64,000 bases of DNA, taken from positions 9,548,001 to 9,612,000 of the forward strand of contig OY754468.1 in NCBI GenBank assembly GCA_963575645.1, in the 5' to 3' direction. The notes under the pieces were generated by a model, which worked only from the letters and a program-made list of their open reading frames with translations, did not search any database and was not told the DNA's origin. Below are positions 1 to 10,552 of the stretch, in pieces. The position numbers and the translations under genes are program-made. This DNA comes from Xanthostigma xanthostigma. Taxonomy: Eukaryota > Arthropoda > Insecta > Raphidioptera > Raphidiidae. Positions within the stretch are counted from its first letter, which is position 1; the number at the start of each line of letters is the position of its first letter.

Positions 1-397
1 TACGGGTTAAAAGGGTAAATATGATTTACATGTTTCGAAGCATCATCTTTTCTGTCTTCCATTTTCAAATCGGTTCCGCTGGGATCATAATATAGCTTCG
101 TTGTAAACGGTTTTAATGTACTGGTGAATTTTTATCAACGTGATAATTTTTAGTAGTCACGGAAATTGGCAAATGATGTCACATCCTGAAAAATAAAATA
201 ACCGGCACTGTACTTAATATGTAGCAGCTTTAAGGGCGTTAGCTTAGGTCTCTGGGAGGTCCAGTACGATAACTCTATGTGCCCAAATTTTGATTTTTTT
301 TTTAAGTCACAGAAAACGCTAAATGTTGGCGTTCCAAAAAAAAAAACTTTGCGGATTATTCATCAATTTTCTCTAAAGAGAGAATGCTACGTATATA
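1..397. other. unassigned AT-rich sequence
   Basis: No coding region, tandem repeat or recognised mobile-element end is visible here. It ends at the TATA that flanks the Ginger-like element starting at 398. Confidence 0.5.
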
Positions 398-1164
398 TGT
401 TACGGTCTAAACTCGAATTCGGTTAATGATCGAAATAAATGCGCAAAACATAGTTTTGACCAACGGATATTGCTCAAACCCGAAATATTACATATACATG
501 GGTATTGAGTATTATAAAAAAAAAATAGTTTTGCGCATTTTCAATTGGTCAAAACTAGTTCTGTCCATTTTTGAACAGGCAGTACTAGTTCTGCTTGTTT
601 CATTCTGTCAACTTCCGAACCCGAACAAAAGTAGGGTTATGTTCTTGTTTATGTACCTACCTATCTATTAAATTGTTCTCCTGAATGTTATAATTAATAT
701 AATTGTGGGATATTCAGTGTAATAATTAAGTAAAAATGCAAGATGAATTCAAGTCTCAACTAGTTCGCCTATTGGAGGCTTCTGAAACATAATTTTATGA
801 CGAAACATAATTACCTTACTACACTAAGTGAGGTTAAAACAAATTTATTGAAAGCTGAATTAAAACCTCTGTCTGCTAAACAATACAGAAGAATAAATCG
901 CTTTGATATAATAAGTATGATTGATATGGAATAGTTAATTAAAAAACGCAAAGAAGACTCCGATGCCATACTAGTACTGTTCGTTCAAAAATGGACAGAA
1001 CTAGTTTTGTCCAATTGAAAATGCGCAAAACTAGTTTTGCTCATTTTATAACAGTCTATACCCGTTTAAATGTAAGATTTCGGGTTTGATAAATATTCGT
1101 TGGTCAAAACTAGTTTTGCGCATTTATTTCGGTCATTGGCCGAATTGGGGTATAGACTGTAACA
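398..1164. mobile_element. Long-TIR DNA transposon, Ginger-like, non-autonomous
   Basis: Two inverted arms of about 200 bp (398 to ~605 and ~958 to 1164) share strings such as AAAATGCGCAAAACTAGTTTTG on opposite strands. The ends read TGTTACGGTCTA and TAGACTGTAACA, and both are flanked by TATA, consistent with a 4-bp target duplication. TIRs over 100 bp starting TGTNR with 4-bp duplications are described for Ginger-type, integrase-encoding DNA transposons. The centre encodes an N-terminal remnant of an integrase-type protein (736-966). The element is far too short to be autonomous. The Ginger assignment is inference from ends plus the coding remnant; the arms themselves are directly visible. 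Confidence 0.72.
736..966 (+). pseudogene. Truncated integrase-type transposase N-terminus (KRBA2-like)
   Basis: An ATG at 736 opens MQDEFKSQLVRLLEASET and then hits TAA at 790. A +1 shift restores a frame from 797 with KHNYLTTLSEVKTNLL and, later, KPLSAKQYRRINRFDII. An in-frame TAG then precedes LIKKRKEDSD, so a Lys codon has probably mutated to a stop. The pattern 'KP.S.KQYRR..R.D' followed by 'E.LIKKR' is what I associate with the N-terminal region of KRBA2/Ginger-type transposon proteins, upstream of the integrase core. The core itself is absent, so this is a dead fragment inside a deleted element. Family assignment rests on motif memory only. Confidence 0.55.
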
Positions 1165-2286
1165 TATACACAGTAGGTACGCACTGCGCATGCTTGTAGA
1201 GTGCGTATCTTTGACAGAGAGAGAGAGAGAGTAGAAATGATTGTCCCACTCTTTCTTCTCAACTGCCAGTAGAAGTCGAATAGAACGCAGTCAATATCGT
1301 AAAAATTCCACAATGTTTTGAAACGAAACCACAGAAAAAATAATTGGGTATCACTGTGTTAAATAATATAGAATACCTAACATGTATATTTTTATCGATT
1401 TCACGTATAATATATAGATATAAAATAAAATTTCCTTCATTCTTCATCGTTCACAAAGAAATTATTATTCTAATCATGTCCGATAGAACCAATCATTTCC
1501 ATAAAACACGTATCGTGGACAATCAAGCAGTACTTCTTATCTCTTTGTCAAAAGCAAGATATAATTATTACTCCCGGTACCGTTCCGAAGCATCATCATA
1601 CAACTAATGTCCCTCGTAGAATATCGTAAAAATTATATGTTCACCGAATTCTACACGCCTTCTCGTATCTAAAGCGTATGCTATAATACTGAACCCTCCA
1701 TGCTCAGCTGTAAATTTTTTTCGTGTAGCTGAATATATTTGTTGAGTTGCGAGTTTGTAGTTTTCACAACAGACTGTACAAGCGCAAGCCCGCATTCGCA
1801 TCTAACTTCCGAGCCTTTTAAATTCGTGGCGCGTATTATAGTATCGTCACGGTCAACAATTCGCAATTACACAGATAGGAGGTGTTGTCACATCGTCTAC
1901 GAAGTCCGCGATGTATTGATAACGGGTCGTCGTTAACCTGTTTGTAATTGCAAGCAAGCTAGTCAATCGTGTTTGCTGTGGCACTTCTGTCATAGAAACG
2001 GTATAACATGCACCATAAAGTCTGGAGTTCAACTGTCGTATCATATACCGCCAATTTTGATCGTACATTATAAAAGCGAGCAGCACTGTTGCCAATTTTC
2101 TGGGTCTTCCAACAGATTTAGTATTTTGGTATTTCGGTTCTGTGCTTCGATTTCAAGTACTTCATCTTGGAAAGCAGCTGTTTAGCCAAATGCTTGGGAT
2201 TATCAACAAAATTTGAAAATTCTTCAGCCGCGGAGAATGCTGGCCGCGCCGGCCCGTGTCTGCGCGGACACGTTCCGTTCGCGTGC
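1165..2286. other. Unassigned sequence with a (GA)n tract and a dispersed repeat
   Basis: A short GA microsatellite lies near 1216-1232. The stretch 1738-1842 (from TTGTTGAGTTGCGAGTTTGT to GTGGCGCGTATTATA) recurs with few changes at about 29315-29416. No coding segment was recognised; the small open frames overlap one another on both strands and have no conserved motif. Confidence 0.5.
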
Positions 2287-2294
2287 GGTAGATG

Positions 2295-3018
2295 TAGAGA
2301 ATACAATCCCGATCATGTTTTTCAATCCTGGGATTTTTGAAGCGTGATCCCGGGGCTATCCCGGGATTAGACTATGTGGTTTCTAATTGGGCTTAAATGA
2401 AAAAAAACTTGAGTAATTTCTTAAAAAAATGTTCACAAATCAAAATGTAGTAAGAAAAGAATATAGACAAAATAAAAAAAAAACTTTACTTTTGCAAGAC
2501 ATCAAAAAGACAACACAAAAAAACTATTCAGAATTTCGAAAATACAATCGCAGAAATATCAAAGCATCCAATGGTTGACTTCCAAGCCTGCTTCGTAGTT
2601 TATTGCCAACATAAGCAGCAGTTGAAAACGCTCGCTCAGGTTCTACGCTGGTTGGATGAATAGACAATAGAACTTAGATGCTGTTTCTAAGTGATACCCA
2701 CGATCTCCTCCATTTCCGAACAGGCTCATTTCACGTCTAATACTATTTGCCAACCCCGATTAATTTTGTACTTGTACTTCAGGATCTGGAGATTTCATAC
2801 TCTTACGTATCGTACCGCGTATATAAGGATTGTTTTTTGTCGTTATGTAATAAATAATATTAATATAATCTAGGCAAGGTAATTGTCAAGGTGCAACGGA
2901 TTACGGAATGGAAACTAGATCTGTTTGTGGCAATCCCGAAAATCCCAAGATTAGCCAAGTACGGTCCCGGGATTTTCGGAGCCAGAAAACAGCTGGGATC
3001 CCGGGATTGTATTCTCTA
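2295..3018. mobile_element. hAT transposon, internally deleted, exact 8-bp TSD
   Basis: The terminal inverted repeats TAGAGAATACAATCCCG (start) and its reverse complement (end) are flanked on both sides by GGTAGATG, at 2287-2294 and 3019-3026. An exact 8-bp target duplication is the hallmark of hAT elements. The subterminal regions are rich in CCCGGGAT motifs on both sides. The minus strand keeps the C-terminal dimerisation region of a hAT transposase (2524-2760). At 724 bp the element cannot encode a full transposase of about 600 residues. The perfect duplication suggests it is not very old. Confidence 0.9.
2524..2760 (-). pseudogene. hAT transposase C-terminal dimerisation domain remnant
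   Basis: Reading the minus strand from about 2670 down to the stop at 2524-2526 gives IHPTSVEPERAFSTAAY followed by VGNKLRSRLGSQPLDAL and IFLRLYFRNSE. This matches the conserved end of hAT transposases (TS..sERaFS...iv...R..L.p......LFL). In the upstream 30 codons a frame change is needed (GNGGDRGYHLETASKFYCLFI lies in another frame) and one frame carries a stop, so it is a pseudogene. hATC domains mediate transposase multimerisation and normally form the last ~80 residues, which fits its place near the element end. Confidence 0.8.
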
Positions 3019-3026
3019 GGTAGATG

Positions 3027-3562
3027 TGAATACACCTATATACAGTATATAAAAGAATATATTTAGTTTGCCACGCCACGTGTCTGACACGCTCATAATG
3101 TCTGTAGATCTGAACGAAGCTTTAAAGGGTCCAAAGTGGGCTCTAAATGGATAACACACGGCTGCTACTTCCTTTTTCTTTGATACGCTGTCACGTGTCT
3201 AGATCTCTATGGTCTATACTTGAATCATTCCACAATCCAACATTTGAGTCGAGTATTCAGACGCCTGCAATAACTTACCCGATTTTGATAGCTATAGTTG
3301 GCAACACTGGTTGTTATGAATCTGTCTAGTTGTGGAGCGTGTAAAGTGGAGATACTGGAGAGTGTCATCTCTGGTGGCCGTGGGAAATACGAGCCAGACA
3401 TCGCCGGGGTGTCGTCCTCTGCGTCTTCTACAGACATCGGAGTGTTTATTGCCCATCTGTTTCTTGCGTATATGCGCTCAGTACACACACTATATACATA
3501 CACTCTTACATGAATATCTCGTTACGTTAACAATTATTGCCCGTTGATTATTTTATACTCTA
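3027..3562. other. Unassigned sequence
   Basis: Overlapping short open frames occur on both strands at 3225-3547, but none has a recognisable domain and they are mutual shadows. No repeat boundary was identified. Confidence 0.4.
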
Positions 3563-4110
3563 CTAGCCATTACCCGCGGCTTCGCACGCGATTGAGACGA
3601 AACACGGATGCGTTCTCATTATTTGGCATATATAGCTACTCCTTTCTCGATGTAGACCCCCCCCTGATAAATTTCAAAATTGATGACATTCACATGAACA
3701 ACGTCCTGAATAACCTTGAAAATGACACCCATGTTGATTTTTAGACTATTTATCTATTTTCACTCTCTGAAGGGGTTGTTTCTGAAAAAGCATGTAACAC
3801 GTGTTTATTTATTTGTTGACAGGAGTAATCCTGCGCATTTTCGAATTGATACATCTATCATGATTTTTCCATTCAAATTTTAAACCCCCGTTACACCCTT
3901 TTAGGGTTTGAATTTCCAAAAATCTGTTCCTAGCGGATGCGTACGTCATATAATAACTATCTTTGTGCCAAATTTCAGCACAATTCGTTCTGTGATTTGA
4001 GCTGTGTGTTGATTCTCTATGTAAATTTTGAACCCTCGTTACACCCTTTTAGGTGTTGAATTTTCAAAAAATGCGTTGATAGATCAGTCAGTCATTCAGT
4101 CACAATTTTT
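3563..4110 (-). mobile_element. Helitron-like fragment, 3' end at 3563
   Basis: On the minus strand the segment ends GCGTGCGAAGCCGCGGG, a few bases, then CTAG at 3563-3566. A GC-rich hairpin just before CTRR is the Helitron 3' signature. Inside, the phrase CGTTACACCCTTTTAGG appears twice about 146 bp apart (near 3888 and 4034), an internal tandem duplication. The 5' TC end is not clear; I place it loosely near 4110. Confidence 0.5.
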
Positions 4111-4328
4111 TGTTTTGTTTAATATACCTTCTGTAAATATAATATAAAGCATTAACATTGTATTTAAATACAGCGTTTTTGCGTTATTAATTACCTAATA
4201 ACATCAAAATTATCACTTTCCTGTGTATCAATTTCATTCCTTCATAATAAGAACTAGCCATATAAACAAACTGTATCACAGCAGAATTTTTGGTACATTC
4301 GACTCTACTTATGCTATCTTATTGTATA

Positions 4329-5080
4329 CTAGCGGTCCCGTCCGGTTTCACCCGGGTGCAAAAGAACGAATGGGGAAGGGAGGGACATGAGTACGCGCAT
4401 TTATCTTAGTTTACCGAGATGAATGTTGTGTCCAAATTTCATGATGATCGGAGTTACCGTTCAAAAGTTTTTGTCAATATAAAGCAGTAATTATACTTTT
4501 TTAGGTAATAAACTTTTTTAAATCAATAATTACTGTAATTATTCAAATATAATAAATATTTAATTGAAAACACTGTAGGATAATTATTTTTATATATAGT
4601 ACCTATAGTTATAACAGTTTTTAAATGAGCTTTTAATTAGATTTATTTAATTTTAATTAGTCGTAAATAAAATTAAAATAAATTTAAATGTAAGCCTTAG
4701 AAGAAAGCAATGTGGAAAAATAAAAAAAAAAATAACATATTCGCTCAACATGGGGCTCGAACCCACGACTCTGATGTTAATAGTCACACGCTCTACCGTC
4801 TGACCTAGCCGGGCTTGTGAATGTACGACCTAATATTGATATATTATGTACTCACAGCATTTTACCTGAATAGAAGCTATTTTTGAGTTACATTTTGCAA
4901 CATTTTTCATTGATGCTCCGCTCCTATTGGTCGTAGCGTGATACTATATAGCCTATAGCATTCCTCGATAAATGGGCTAACCAACAAAAGAAAAATATCA
5001 ATTTGAACCAGTAGTTCCTGAGATTAGCGTGTTTAATCAATCAAACAAACAAACTCTTTAGCTTTATATATTAGTATAGA
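4329..5080 (-). mobile_element. Non-autonomous Helitron (family A), complete
   Basis: Read on the minus strand, it begins TCTATACTAATATATAAAGC and ends with a CCGG-rich hairpin region followed by GCGGTCCC/GGGACCGC and CTAG at 4329-4332. Starting TC and ending hairpin plus CTAG, with no inverted repeats or target duplication, is the Helitron structure. Related copies lie at 41392-42548, 44870-45204, 54141-54416 and 63510-64000. This copy carries a tRNA-Lys-like segment in its middle (4742-4814). No Rep/helicase coding is present. Confidence 0.7.
4742..4814 (-). pseudogene. tRNA-Lys-like sequence inside a Helitron
   Basis: The minus strand reads GCCCGGCTAGGTCAGACGGT, then AGAGCGTGTGACTATTAACA, then a T arm with GGGTTCGAGCCCC. 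This follows the eukaryotic tRNA-Lys pattern, with intact A and B boxes. The anticodon loop reads CTATTAA rather than the CTCTTAA of tRNA-Lys(CUU), and the acceptor 3' strand GTTGAGC mispairs with GCCCGGC. It is therefore most likely a decayed, transposon-borne tRNA, not a working gene. Confidence 0.7.
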
Positions 5081-5389
5081 TATAGATTAAGAGATATTAT
5101 GTACTGTCAACGGTAGGTATACCCTGCACAACTTTAAAAGATACTTTTTCATCATACGAAAACTAGTTATATTCTAAAACTGTACGGTAGCAACTTTATA
5201 TTAACCAGTAGAGTTCAGAGCGGTTTGGTATTTGTTAACTTACATAACAAATGTTTGTTTCGAACGCTAAGTCGTTCCATCAAGCAGCGACAGCTGTCAG
5301 TGTCATTTATATTTTGGGAAAACTATGCTAATATTGACCGAAAACCGCCCTAGTGTCTGGGACGTCAACAACAAACTATACCGGAATTC

Positions 5390-5676
5390 GGTGTAATAAT
5401 ACTGTCCTATTGAAACAAAAAACATCATCTATACTCTTTGAAACTAACTCAGAATTACATGATTATAATACACGGCATAAAAATTCCCTTACGTTGTCGC
5501 TACATAGACTAGCCACTATTCAAAAAAGTTTCACTTATGTGTCTCTCAAACTGTACAATAAATTGCCTAATGATATCAAAATGCTGAAACTGGAAACTTT
5601 TAAAAAATCACTGAGGAGCCTTCTAACCAAAAACTGTTTTTACACTGTAGATGAATTTTTTAATTATGAATTTTAA
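5390..5676 (+). pseudogene. Non-LTR retrotransposon RT C-terminal fragment
   Basis: The frame reads TSSILFETNSELHDYNTRHK and then SFTYVSLKLYNKLPNDIKML, followed by TFKKSLRSLLTKNCFYTVDE to a stop at 5674-5676. The order 'hdYnTRhk...slklyNkLP.dik....tFKksLr.lL....FYtv.EFf' is the usual extreme C-terminus of jockey/CR1-type reverse transcriptases in insects. Everything upstream (endonuclease and RT catalytic core) is missing, so this is a 5'-truncated dead copy. A (TATC)n tract near 5733-5752 follows and may be its tail. Confidence 0.8.
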
Positions 5677-5759
5677 TGTGTAAATTTGACGTCACATATG
5701 TATGTATAGTACTATCTTATTGTGTAAATATATATCTATCTATCTATCTATATCTACTT

Positions 5760-6414
5760 ATTCTATAGAGTGTAGAGTCTTGATTTTTTTTCCGATTGCA
5801 GTACGCCGCAAGAATATTGTGTCTATGTGTGCTCCAGTGTTGGAACGGACAAATTGGGCATCGTCTTTGACCCTCAAGAGTGACCGAGGATATATGACGT
5901 CACGATTATTTCGATATGGCGGCCAAGAGCCGTCATATTGTTCAACGTGAAAAAAAAATTCTAAACCTATTTTTGACATGTATTTTAAGGGTTGAGGGAG
6001 GCATCGGGTAAAAAATGATCCAGACATTGTTGCATAATTTTTTTTCTAAAAATCGTAATGTTATGATAAAAAATAAGTGGTCCTATTACAAATGTCAATG
6101 TCACCCTCATCCCTGCGCCGGAATTTGGGATGGAAGAGGGTGGTATTTGTCTCAAAACGATCTCCCCTTTTAAACTAAACAACTTTTGTCTGCAACTTTT
6201 TTCCGAAAATGTTGCCCTGTCTCAATAGTTTTCCATATACGATTAAAATGGATCAGCCGGTATATTACTATTCCAACTCACTAGTGGGTTTAGGTCAAAA
6301 ATATTTTTCAAAATTTTACAATATCTTTTCGTTTTGACGTCCCCCGAATCCAAAAAACGTATTTTTGGAAAAACTCTATGCGCCTGTTTGATTGTCAGCA
6401 CGATACAGATCAAA
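5760..6414. other. Unassigned sequence
   Basis: No element boundary was recognised. A TGACGTCA-ATGGCGGCC pairing occurs at about 5895-5927, recalling the motif pair of the satellite at 46.6-50.4 kb. Open frames on the two strands overlap and show no domain. Confidence 0.4.
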
Positions 6415-6660
6415 TGGATGAGCAAATTGAAACCAAATTTTGGGAAGATGTTTGGTAGGCAAATATGAAGAGCACTATTGTTTTTGGAGAAAATTGGCGC
6501 ATGCGCAAAAGATATATATGCTATAACGGTGGTTTTTTTATATAATAATGGTATACTTTTCTTAACGGCTTATTATTCTATTTATTTTGTTAATTTTTTT
6601 TTCTAAACTTTATAGTTTCGGAAATATTTTAGTAATAAAAAAAAAACAGCTGTTCTTTTG
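6415..6660 (+). repeat. Dispersed repeat related to the 122-bp array (family E)
   Basis: The segment starting GATGAGCAAATTGAAACCAA and including GGCGCATGCGCAAAAGATAT and TATATAATAATGGTATACTT is closely related to 46430-46600 and to the monomers at 50590-51240. It is a single-copy relative of that array's unit and shows that the unit exists outside tandem context. Confidence 0.65.
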
Positions 6661-6766
6661 TTTTGTAGATCTATCAGTAAAAAACTTTAAAGCATGCTTT
6701 GATTAGTTTTTAACTTAATATTATATAGGTAACCATGGCAACGGATAGCAAATATCATTTTGAATA

Positions 6767-7040
6767 CTAGCCATTTCCCGCGTCACCTCACGCGATATCA
6801 GAAATTTCATTTTCTTTATTGGATAATATATATCAAATATCAACATTTTGAAGTTGGAATGGTCCTGTCGCCCAATTAACTGGATTTTTTTTTAATAGGA
6901 TCATAGGTATATTTTCTCAGCTCTTCTAATAGAAATTTTTATTCTCTTTTCAAACAGGCAAGAAAATGTTGCATTATAAAATAAAATTGGATCCATGTTT
7001 AATTTTTGTGTCTAAAATCATGAAGTATCGGCTCTGAAGC
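6767..7040 (-). mobile_element. Helitron-like 3' end fragment
   Basis: CTAG at 6767-6770 is followed by CCATTTCCCGCGTCACCTCA, which on the minus strand resembles the GC hairpin plus CTAG end of the Helitron at 3563. The 5' limit is not visible. Confidence 0.35.
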
Positions 7041-7312
7041 GGATGATGGAAAAGTGATAGATGAGATGTTTTGTTTTAAGACGGCAACGCGACTGTTTAG
7101 TGTACATACGTGATATGACGGTTACGGTGACGCGTGAACCGCCAACGTAGTGTGTCTGGGGCGAGCTGTCATGTCGACTTGAACAGACGAAACAATTGTT
7201 TGCTTTTGTAACACAATATCTAACCGAACGCGTTTTACGCACGTCATGAAGCCGGATTCACATTCATATATTTGCTAAGTACAAGCGGCATACGATACCT
7301 GCTTTTGTTGTA

Positions 7313-7835
7313 CTAGCTCCGGCCATTGCAATTTCGTCGAAGTCGGAACACGACAGTCTATCAGGTGCAACTAACCACATGTTAGTAGTGACACGCTAAT
7401 GCGAGCACAGACGCGTGGAAAGTATTTAATTATGCAATGGCCGGAGTTACCCCCTGACCGGGAGTACCCCGCTTTTCCCTACGTAGTCATAAACGTGGCA
7501 AAATATACATGTACGATACCTACTTTTGTTGTACTAGATAAAATTCTCGAAAACAAACATTGGCTTGGAGCGGTATATTTTTAGAAGCGCCCGAGCTATT
7601 ATTCTTAAGTAGCTCCGGCTTTTTCAATTTCGTTTGAACATGACAGTCGACCAGGTGAAACTAACCATATGTGGGTAGTGACACGCTAATGCGAGCACAG
7701 AGAACAAAACACTGTTTGTAAACGCATGGAAAGTATTCAATTTTGCAATAACCGGAGTTACCCACTGTCCGGGAGTACCCCGCTTTCCCCTATACATAGT
7801 CATAAACGTGGTAGAATACACATCCGAGTTCGTAA
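7313..7835. repeat. Tandem duplication (~295 bp) containing a small TIR element
   Basis: Two diverged copies (about 7313-7510 and 7610-7810) share the phrases GTAGTGACACGCTAATGCGA and GGGAGTACCCCGCTTTCCC and the end CATAAACGTGG. Within each copy, CTCCGGCCATTGCAAT and its near-complement ATGCAATGGCCGGAG form inverted ends about 135 bp apart, as in a MITE. The second copy has decayed ends. Confidence 0.6.
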
Positions 7836-7904
7836 TTCGAAATTGGAGTTAAACTACTTACAATACATCAGTGCTTGAGTTTGATAGAGTCGACTAGACT
7901 CCAA

Positions 7905-8590
7905 TAATAGTCCAAGAGCTATCAAACATTTTTTGGAGTAGGTATTTGAGGCAGGAGGAAAATTTTCGTAACACTTCTTTTGTAATGTCTGAACTCAAAA
8001 TTGAAGACTTGGCTGAAGGATAGTAGAGCCTAGCTAGCTTGTGAATTTTTAACTTTGCGAAATTTAATTTGCCAAAAAAGTCCATGAGGCATTTTGAAAT
8101 TTTGATACCTACTTACAAATTTAATAAAATAAAATATAAATAAGCCAGATCAGTTGGTCGGTTCTAAATGTCTGCCAGGCGGTTACAAAACTGTCTATTG
8201 TAGGTGAATGCGAGTAAGACGCTACGGGTAGGTTGAACTGAGAGATCTTATATGAAAAAATACGTTTTATCTCTCATATATCAACACACGTGTAGCGTTT
8301 TACTCGCCCTCACGTAATAGTCAGTTTTGTAACCGCCTAACAGACATTTAGACCGGACTAAATTATCTGGTGTATTTATTTTTTATTTTATGTAATGAGG
8401 CATTAAAAATTTAAAATGCCTCTAGGACTTAATTTTTGCAAATAAAATTTCGCAAAGTTAGCTTGGTTAGACCCCACTGCCGTTCAGCCAGGTCTTCGAT
8501 TTTGTGTTCAAACATTACAAAAGATGTGTTACACATATTTTCACGCTACCTCAAATACCCACCCAAAAATTTTTGATAGCTCTCCTACTA
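7905..8590. mobile_element. Foldback element (nested inverted arms)
   Basis: The outer arms at about 7905-8100 and 8395-8588 are inverted copies (AGAGCTATCAAA versus TTTTGATAGCTCT; TTTGCGAAATTTAATTT versus its complement). The inner arms at about 8165-8228 and 8290-8350 are a second inverted pair (TAAATGTCTGCCAGGCGGTT versus AACCGCCTAACAGACATTTA). The whole can fold into one long hairpin. It resembles a foldback MITE, possibly one inserted into the loop of another. No coding is present. Confidence 0.75.
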
Positions 8591-8591
8591 C

Positions 8592-8972
8592 TTACATGTC
8601 GAACTTGTCGGAAAAGGGTTGACTTAATAGTGAAAAAAATCTTCCTTTAATGGCCATATCCACCGAACGTAAGTAGTTATTTATTAGGTTCATTTCTTTA
8701 ATTCCTCCGAATAAATAGCGATAATTCAATTCACCAACCATAATTATAAATCTATACTGTCGTACTTTAAGAGTATAAATATTTATTCGCCTGATAAAAT
8801 AATAATGACCGCCACATAAATCATAATACCTAAATAATCGTGGAGTATTATATCTACAGTTTGCTCTTGTAAATTTATTTATGTGTTGTTTATTAACCTT
8901 TTTTGAAGTGTATGGTTGTAAAACATTAAAGTTAATGGAAGTTTTGTGTGTAATTGGGTTAAGATTAAACAT
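8592..8972 (-). CDS. Hypothetical 126-residue open frame, probably spurious
   Basis: This is one of the longest non-repetitive open frames in the window. The predicted peptide is rich in Asn, Ile, Tyr and Arg, starts MFNLNPITHKTSIN and ends SQPFSDKFDM. It has no signal peptide, no clear membrane helix and no motif I recognise. Its last codons abut the foldback ending at ~8590. In sequence this AT-rich an open frame of this size can occur by chance, and no splice or promoter context supports it. Confidence 0.12.
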   Translation of the reverse strand: MFNLNPITHKTSINFNVLQPYTSKKVNKQHINKFTRANCRYNTPRLFRYYDLCGGHYYFIRRINIYTLKVRQYRFIIMVGELNYRYLFGGIKEMNLINNYLRSVDMAIKGRFFSLLSQPFSDKFDM

Positions 8973-10037
8973 TTTTTTTACTTTTACACTAACGCCATTG
9001 GTCGGATTTTTGGGTGAACGTCACGAAATTCAACAAAAATACCAAGGAGTATAGTGCAGTGTGTATTTATTCTTCAACTAACTATTTTACCTGAATATTT
9101 GATTGATGAATTGAAAGTTTTGACTGTAACGAATAAATTTTCTCCTAGATTAGTAATTTCTATCTTTAATGGGGACCGAGCTTCGTGGTTTTCACGCCAA
9201 CTGGTGGTAAAAATGTTCATTTTATAGGAGGATTTATTCAAAATATAATGATATATTATGAGCAGGCTTTGGATAAAAAAATTGCATTTATAAGTCAATT
9301 AGTGACAGTTTGCTTTTCAGTTATCGAAAATATAAGTAAATTACAAAGTAAAATACTAATATTATACAAAATATTATAATATTATAAAGAAAAATTATTT
9401 ATACATAGCGCAATTTTTTATGATAGGTACACATTAGAAACTGTTGTTTGCGGTACAACTTTGCGGTTATGACAACTTGCCCATTTAAATAACCAACGAC
9501 ATCATATACATGACCAGAATTATATAATTTTTCGCCTTTGGAGCTATTCTGTCCATGTACACGAGTATTAATTACAGGTTGAAATGCGTACGTCTTATTT
9601 TTTCCATTTTTTCAAATAATTTTCATTGTTTACTATTATAAAATCATCCCATTTACTTCATTAATTAGATACTAGAGAGCGCCAACTTCGCCAGTAGTGC
9701 TGCCTCTATTTTTCACGCACGGTCTCCATAGTGTTCGATGAATTGACAATTAGTGTTTTTTTTTTAAATCTGTGTCGTTCGGTTAAAAAATGAAATGAAA
9801 CTTAAAGAACATAAGAAATAAAACTAGTTGTTAATTTATTGACAGGCTATTAAAGCTGCGGTGACAATTGCGCCTGGCGCATTAATTTTTGTTAACGGCG
9901 GGACAGTTAATGCGACAGTTAATGCGACAGTTAATTTATCAGCGTGTTAAAACATGACATCGTTAAACAAATTACAGCTGCACTGATATATGACTTGAGA
10001 GTTGAGGGAGTTGCTGTATCTAAACGATGTAGTTATA
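8973..10037. other. Unassigned sequence with short shared phrase
   Basis: The phrase ATATTATGAGCAGGCTTTGG near 9253 recurs at about 13528 inside a Helitron, so part of this segment may be old Helitron sequence. TTAATGCGACAG is repeated in tandem near 9905-9935. No gene is visible. Confidence 0.4.
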
Positions 10038-10039
10038 TA

Positions 10040-10550
10040 CAGAATGATTTTTAAGTTGATTCTTTTTTTTAACAGCGTGTAGAAATCAAATAGACGAACA
10101 AATATTTCAAGTAACTTTTTTATCAAAATTCGAAAATGTAAGAGGAACGTGCTTTCAAAGTTTTATTAAATTTTGAGGTCAGTCCTGGCGTTATGTTATG
10201 TCACTATGGAAATATGTTATGTCATTTTCAAGAAATTGCTCGAAGTTGTCCCCGTTTTGTTGGACACAAAGATACATGCGCAGTAGCCACGCTTCTGTAC
10301 ATGTTTGTAGTGCGATAAGGGCCTTCCGCGAATTATTTGGGATGCGTTTCCGATTTGTGCTATCATTTCTTCGCGTGTGTTAACCGGGCTTTTGAATTAA
10401 TCAAATAAAATTTAAAATATTTAATTAAACTTTGAACGGCGTTTCTCTCTTATTTTTGAGTTTTGAAAAAAAAGTTACTTGAATTATTTGTTCGTCTATT
10501 TGATTTCTACACGCTGTTAAAAAAGAATAATCAACTTAAAAATCATTCTG
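10040..10550. mobile_element. Tc1/mariner-type MITE (family G)
   Basis: Inverted ends CAGAATGATTTTTAAGTTGA and TCAACTTAAAAATCATTCTG extend about 110 bp inward and are flanked by TA on both sides. A second copy with ends closer to CAGGGTGAGTTTTAAGTTGA lies at 29964-31111 and carries an insertion. TA flanks and CAGGGTG-like ends are typical of Tc1/mariner MITEs. No transposase coding was found. Confidence 0.75.
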
Positions 10551-10552
10551 TA

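Noticed and set aside
4742-4814. Functional tRNA gene
   Set aside because: Acceptor stem mispairs, the anticodon loop is altered and the sequence lies inside a Helitron copy; likewise 34416-34489 and 63734-63806 have broken acceptor stems.
8669-8675. Splice donor GTAAGT after CCACCGAAC
   Set aside because: No acceptor or open segment upstream on the + strand; an isolated hexamer match.
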